Part shown: piece after piece, positions 32,117 through 35,499 of the stretch
How the letters are laid out: each line of letters begins with the position of its first letter
How positions within the stretch are numbered: position 1 is the stretch's first letter
Source of the DNA: Candidatus Krumholzibacteriia bacterium
GTDB lineage: Bacteria; Krumholzibacteriota; Krumholzibacteriia; JAJRXK01
DNA length: 35,499 nucleotides
Assembly (NCBI GenBank): GCA_035268685.1
Contig: DATFKK010000191.1
Location: forward strand, 1 to 35,499
Direction: 5' to 3'
Notes under the pieces: generated by a model
The model's input: only the letters and a program-made list of their open reading frames with translations
Databases searched by the model: none
What the model was told of the DNA's origin: nothing
Made by a program: the position numbers and the translations under genes

Positions 32117-33937
32117 ATGACCACCGCGATCCCACCCCGCACCGAGATCCCCGACGAACTCCGCTGGAACCTCGCCGACATCTGCTCCGGCTGGGACGAG
32201 TGGGAGGAGGGCGTGCGCGAGCTCGAGCGACGGGTCGAGGACTTCGCTCGACGGCGCGGGACGCTCGGCGAGGGACCCGAGTCCCTGCACGCCGCTCTCG
32301 CCGCCCACGACGAGCTCGAGGTGCTGGCCCACCGGGTGTGGTGGTACCCGTCGCTGATGCACGACGAGGACCTGCGCCGCAACGACATCGAGGAACGCAA
32401 GCAGCGCGTGCAGATCGTCCTGGCACGGGCCGACACCGAGAGCGCGTGGCTGCGCCCCGAGATCCTCGCCCTGGGCGAGGACACCGTCCGTCGCTGGCTC
32501 GGCGAACACGACGCCCTGTCGCTGTACCGCTTCCTGCTCGAGGACCTCTTCCGCCAGCAGGAGCACGTGCTCGACGAGCCCCGCGAAACGCAGTTGAGTT
32601 ACGCGAGTCGTCTCGGATCGACTCCGTCCGACGCCTACACCATGCTCAGCACCGCCGACGTCGAGTGGCCCACGATCGAACTCACCTCGGGCGAGTCGGT
32701 GAAGCTGACCTACGGCACCTACCATCACCTGCTGCAGACCGCACGGGAGCAGGACGACCGCCGCCGGGCCTTCGAAGCCCTCTACGGCACGTTCACCCGG
32801 CACCGGAACACCTACTCCAGCCTCTACGCCGGGGTCTGCCAACGCGACTGGTTCGTCGCCCGCTCGCGTGGCTACGCCTCCACGCTCGAGGCCGCACTGC
32901 ACGGCAACGACATCCCGACGACCGTGGTCGAGAACCTGATCGCGACCACGCGCGAGGGTGTCGCTCCACTGCGCCGCTACTACGGTCTTCGCAAGCGTGC
33001 GCTGGGCCTGGACCATATCCATCTGTACGACGGCATGGTGCCCCTGCTGGACGACGACCGCCGTTACTCGTGGAAGCAGGCGACGAAGCACGTGCTCGAC
33101 TCGGTCGCGCCGCTCGGTGACGAGTACGCCGCGCTCATGCACGAAGCCTTCGAGGGCCGCTGGATCGACGTGCTCGAGAACGAGGGCAAACGCAACGGGG
33201 CCTACAGCGCACCGGTCTACGGCGTGCACCCCTACGTGCTGATGAACTACAAGGACACGCGCAGCGACCTGTTCACCCTGGCTCACGAGATGGGCCACAG
33301 CCTGCACACCGTGCTCAGCCACCGCAGCCAGCCCTACGTGTACTCGGGCTACACGATCTTCGTGGCCGAGGTCGCCAGTACATTGAACGAAGCCCTGCTG
33401 CTCGACCTGCTCATGGAACGCACCAACGATCCGCGCGAGCGGGTGCTCCTGCTGCAGCACGCGATCGACAGCATCGCGGCGACCTTCTACACACAGGTCA
33501 TGTTCGCCGACTTCGAGTTGCAGGCACACCGGCGCGTGGAACACGACGAACCGCTGACCGCCGACTCGCTCGACGATCTCTACGCCTCGATCATGGGCGA
33601 CTTCTACGGTGACGCCGTCGTGCACGACGATGCCTATCGCAGCACCTGGGCGCGGATCCCGCACCTGTACCGCTCGCCCTACTACGTGTACCAGTACGCG
33701 ACCTGCTTCGCGTCGGCGGCCACTCTGAAGCGTGAGATCAGCGCCGGCGACGGCGGCCGAGCCGCCGTCGATCGCTATCTCGAGTTGCTGCGGTCGGGCG
33801 GCAGTGCCCACCCCATGGATCAGCTGCGCCGCGCCGGGGTCGATCTCGGCCGCCCCGAGCCCGTGGCGGCGGTGGTCGCGCAACTCGACGACCTGGTCAC
33901 CCAGCTCGAGTCCGAACTGGACGCGCTCGACCGATGA
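32117..33937 (+). CDS. pepF: Oligoendopeptidase F (M3 family)
   Basis: A 606-residue cytoplasmic zinc endopeptidase that cleaves oligopeptides. The zinc motif is HEMGH (390-394) in TLAHEMGHSLHTVLS and the third ligand region is FVAEVASTLNEALL, about 25 residues on. Other M3 hallmarks are GAYSAPVYGVHPYVLMNYKDT and the C-terminal SPYYVYQYATCFASA. Length agrees with PepF/M3B. An AGGAGG site lies 7 bases before the ATG. No peptide transporter is adjacent; the orphan peptide-binding lipoprotein lies about 10 kb away. Confidence 0.93.
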   Translation: MTTAIPPRTEIPDELRWNLADICSGWDEWEEGVRELERRVEDFARRRGTLGEGPESLHAALAAHDELEVLAHRVWWYPSLMHDEDLRRNDIEERKQRVQIVLARADTESAWLRPEILALGEDTVRRWLGEHDALSLYRFLLEDLFRQQEHVLDEPRETQLSYASRLGSTPSDAYTMLSTADVEWPTIELTSGESVKLTYGTYHHLLQTAREQDDRRRAFEALYGTFTRHRNTYSSLYAGVCQRDWFVARSRGYASTLEAALHGNDIPTTVVENLIATTREGVAPLRRYYGLRKRALGLDHIHLYDGMVPLLDDDRRYSWKQATKHVLDSVAPLGDEYAALMHEAFEGRWIDVLENEGKRNGAYSAPVYGVHPYVLMNYKDTRSDLFTLAHEMGHSLHTVLSHRSQPYVYSGYTIFVAEVASTLNEALLLDLLMERTNDPRERVLLLQHAIDSIAATFYTQVMFADFELQAHRRVEHDEPLTADSLDDLYASIMGDFYGDAVVHDDAYRSTWARIPHLYRSPYYVYQYATCFASAATLKREISAGDGGRAAVDRYLELLRSGGSAHPMDQLRRAGVDLGRPEPVAAVVAQLDDLVTQLESELDALDR

Positions 33938-34017
33938 TTCCGGTGTAACCCCGATCGCGGTTCGAGCGTCCGTTGCGTGTGTGCCGAAGCCGTGGCCGTT
34001 CCTCGCGGAGGTCCGCC

Positions 34018-35151
34018 GTGTTCCGAACCGTCGTCTCCATGTTCTGTCTCGCCCTTCTCGTGCCCCGGCCCGTCGCCGCGAACTCCCTCGACCTGGGCGT
34101 GGCCGACACCGGGATCTCGTTCGGCGACTCCCCGCGTTGGACCGGGATCCGCGTGAACCTGGTCGACGAGCAGGTCGAGCACGTCCGCGGACTGAACCTC
34201 ACGTTGTGGCGACCGTCGGACCGGGTCGGCGGTCGGATCACCGGAATCGGAATCGGTCCCTACGGACCGCGCGCCGACGAGCTGACCGGACTGCACGCCG
34301 GCCTGTGGACCGTGCACGCGAATCGCGGGTTCGACGGCATCGGCTTCGGACTGGCCGGTGTCTCGACCGGCTCCGACGGCACCCATCGGCGCGGCTCGGG
34401 AGCGATGCGCGGTCTCGTGGTCGGCGGCGTCGGTCTGGCCTCGGCGGGCGACCTGACCGGCGTGGCCGTGGGCGGCCTCGGCGCGAACGTGGGCGACGAC
34501 CTGACCGGGATCGCCATCGGGGGCCTGGGCATGAACGTGGGCGGAACGGCGCGCGGCCTGGTCCTGGCCGGACTCGGCGCGAACGTCGCCGGCGACCTGA
34601 CCGGCGGAGCGGCAGCCGGACTCGGCTTCAACGTGGGCGGAGACGCCCGTGGCCTGATGGCCACCGGTCTCGGCAGCAACGTGGACGGAAGCATCACCGG
34701 TGGATCGCTCGCCGTGCTCGGCAATGCCGTCGGACGCGATCTGCACGGAGTGGCGTTGGCGGGCGTCGGGACCGGCGTCGGCCGCGACGCGACGGGTGTC
34801 GTGGTGACCGGCGTCGGCTACAGCATCAGTCGCGACTTCACCGGGATCAGCGCCGCTCTGGTCGGCGGCGCGACCGGGGGACGTCTCACCGGGCTGCACG
34901 TCGCCGGGGTGGGAATCCATGCCCGCGAGACGCGCGCGATCACCGTCACCCTGGGCGGCACCCGCGGCGAGATCATGCGCGGGGCGACCCTGGGCGCCTA
35001 CAACCGCTTCGACGAATCGACGACCGGCCTGGCCATCGGCCTGGTCAACGTCACGGACGAACTGCGCGGGGTGCAGATCGGACTGTTGAACATCGTCCGC
35101 GAACGTGATGGCTGGAATCGAATACTGCCCATTCTGAACGTGGGACGTTAG
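34018..35151 (+). CDS. Exported repeat protein, LA_2272-like surface repeats
   Basis: A 377-residue protein with a signal peptide (FCLALLVPRPVAAN). Residues about 155-315 are about ten tandem 16-residue units of pattern D-L-T-G-[VI]-A-[VI]-x-G-L-G-x-N-V-G-x, a short-period glycine-rich solenoid. A less regular half follows, ending TGLAIGLVNVTDELRGVQIGLLNI and PILNVGR, the style of the 'LA_2272 family surface repeat' proteins. Glycine every third to fourth residue suggests tightly packed beta-helix turns. Start is GTG with GGAGGT 5 bases before. Function unknown; cell-surface location likely. Confidence 0.8.
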   Translation: MFRTVVSMFCLALLVPRPVAANSLDLGVADTGISFGDSPRWTGIRVNLVDEQVEHVRGLNLTLWRPSDRVGGRITGIGIGPYGPRADELTGLHAGLWTVHANRGFDGIGFGLAGVSTGSDGTHRRGSGAMRGLVVGGVGLASAGDLTGVAVGGLGANVGDDLTGIAIGGLGMNVGGTARGLVLAGLGANVAGDLTGGAAAGLGFNVGGDARGLMATGLGSNVDGSITGGSLAVLGNAVGRDLHGVALAGVGTGVGRDATGVVVTGVGYSISRDFTGISAALVGGATGGRLTGLHVAGVGIHARETRAITVTLGGTRGEIMRGATLGAYNRFDESTTGLAIGLVNVTDELRGVQIGLLNIVRERDGWNRILPILNVGR

Positions 35152-35196
35152 GATCGCAGGACGCCCCCGAGACCCCTCCCGGTGGAGGACCTGCGA

Positions 35197-35499
35197 ATGA
35201 CCGTCCGCTTCGGCCTGATCGGCCCCGGCAGGATCGCCGACCGTCGCCTCGCTCCCGCCCTGCGACACGTCGAGGGCGCGCAGCTGTGGTCGGTGCTGAG
35301 CCGCGACCCCGAACGCGCCGCCGCCTTCGCGCACGAACACGAGGCCGCGGCGGCGCAACCGACACCGGCCACGCTCGACACGATGCTCGCCGACGACGAA
35401 CTCGATGCGGTGATCGTCGCCACGCCCGACAAGCTGCACGCCGAGCAGGCCGTGGCCGCCGCGCGCGCGGGCAAGCACGTATTCGTCGAAAAACCCATG
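35197..35499 (+). CDS. Gfo/Idh/MocA family oxidoreductase (partial, runs off the window)
   Basis: The first 101 residues of an NAD(P)-dependent sugar or inositol oxidoreductase. The Rossmann motif is FGLIGPGRIADRRLAPAL (G-x-G-x-[IA]); DAVIVATPDKLHAEQAVAAARAGKHVFVEKPM ends at the conserved EKP lysine. GGAGG lies 8 bases before the ATG. The catalytic domain lies beyond the window. Confidence 0.9.
   Translation, partial: MTVRFGLIGPGRIADRRLAPALRHVEGAQLWSVLSRDPERAAAFAHEHEAAAAQPTPATLDTMLADDELDAVIVATPDKLHAEQAVAAARAGKHVFVEKPM

Overview
This is a high-GC, densely coded stretch of chromosome from a Gram-negative, probably environmental bacterium. Lipoprotein signal peptides, a putative outer-membrane barrel, a periplasmic tetraheme cytochrome and a surface-repeat protein all point to a diderm. 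Three features suggest a lineage of the FCB/PVC-like neighbourhood (for example Krumholzibacteriota- or Eisenbacteria-type metagenome bacteria): a planctomycete-style ECF sigma factor paired with a Ser/Thr kinase-TPR protein, SbsA-like Ig-repeat lipoproteins, and an LA_2272-like repeat protein. The phylum is an inference, because no rRNA or marker gene is present.

Region 1 (1-4.0 kb) is accessory and partly decayed. It holds an IS91-like transposase scrap, IS21-like end repeats, and a broken addiction module in which antitoxin and toxin are fused and frameshifted. It also has an orphan secreted-type protein, an intact hipBA toxin-antitoxin operon with regularly phased operators, and a truncated YCF48/BNR-propeller gene. 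Region 2 (4.2-9.2 kb) carries the ECF sigma factor, the membrane Ser/Thr kinase with TPRs, and an Ig-like lipoprotein. After these comes a gene-free stretch containing three 24-bp palindromes on an exact 30-bp period inside an outer inverted repeat.

Region 3 (9.2-16.1 kb) has a coupled sugar-nucleotide epimerase/NUDIX pair on the minus strand and a PPC-domain/YkgJ-like pair on the plus strand. A four-heme cytochrome, an acetyl-CoA-synthetase-like enzyme and an exported propeller protein follow. Region 4 (16.1-25 kb) has a CopB-type metal ATPase divergent from an exported fasciclin protein. A minus-strand run then carries an alpha/beta hydrolase, an anchored HExxH peptidase, an oligopeptide-binding lipoprotein and a membrane MutS-like ATPase, with start/stop overlaps or short gaps.

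Region 5 (24.5-35.5 kb) begins with a sirtuin translationally coupled to a barrel protein and a small lipoprotein. It continues with a two-gene signalling cluster: a membrane histidine kinase downstream of a hybrid-kinase-like protein that has lost the phospho-accepting His, the ATP-binding motifs and the second receiver Asp, but keeps one plausible receiver. The window ends with an M3 oligoendopeptidase, a 16-residue-repeat surface protein and the start of a Gfo/Idh/MocA oxidoreductase.

The strongest candidates for something undescribed are the nested palindrome array (8982-9108), the pseudo-hybrid kinase with its partner kinase, the 27-bp-phased hipBA operators, and a short C-terminal motif, W/F-[GS]-x-x-K-A-x-F, seen at three unrelated 3' ends.
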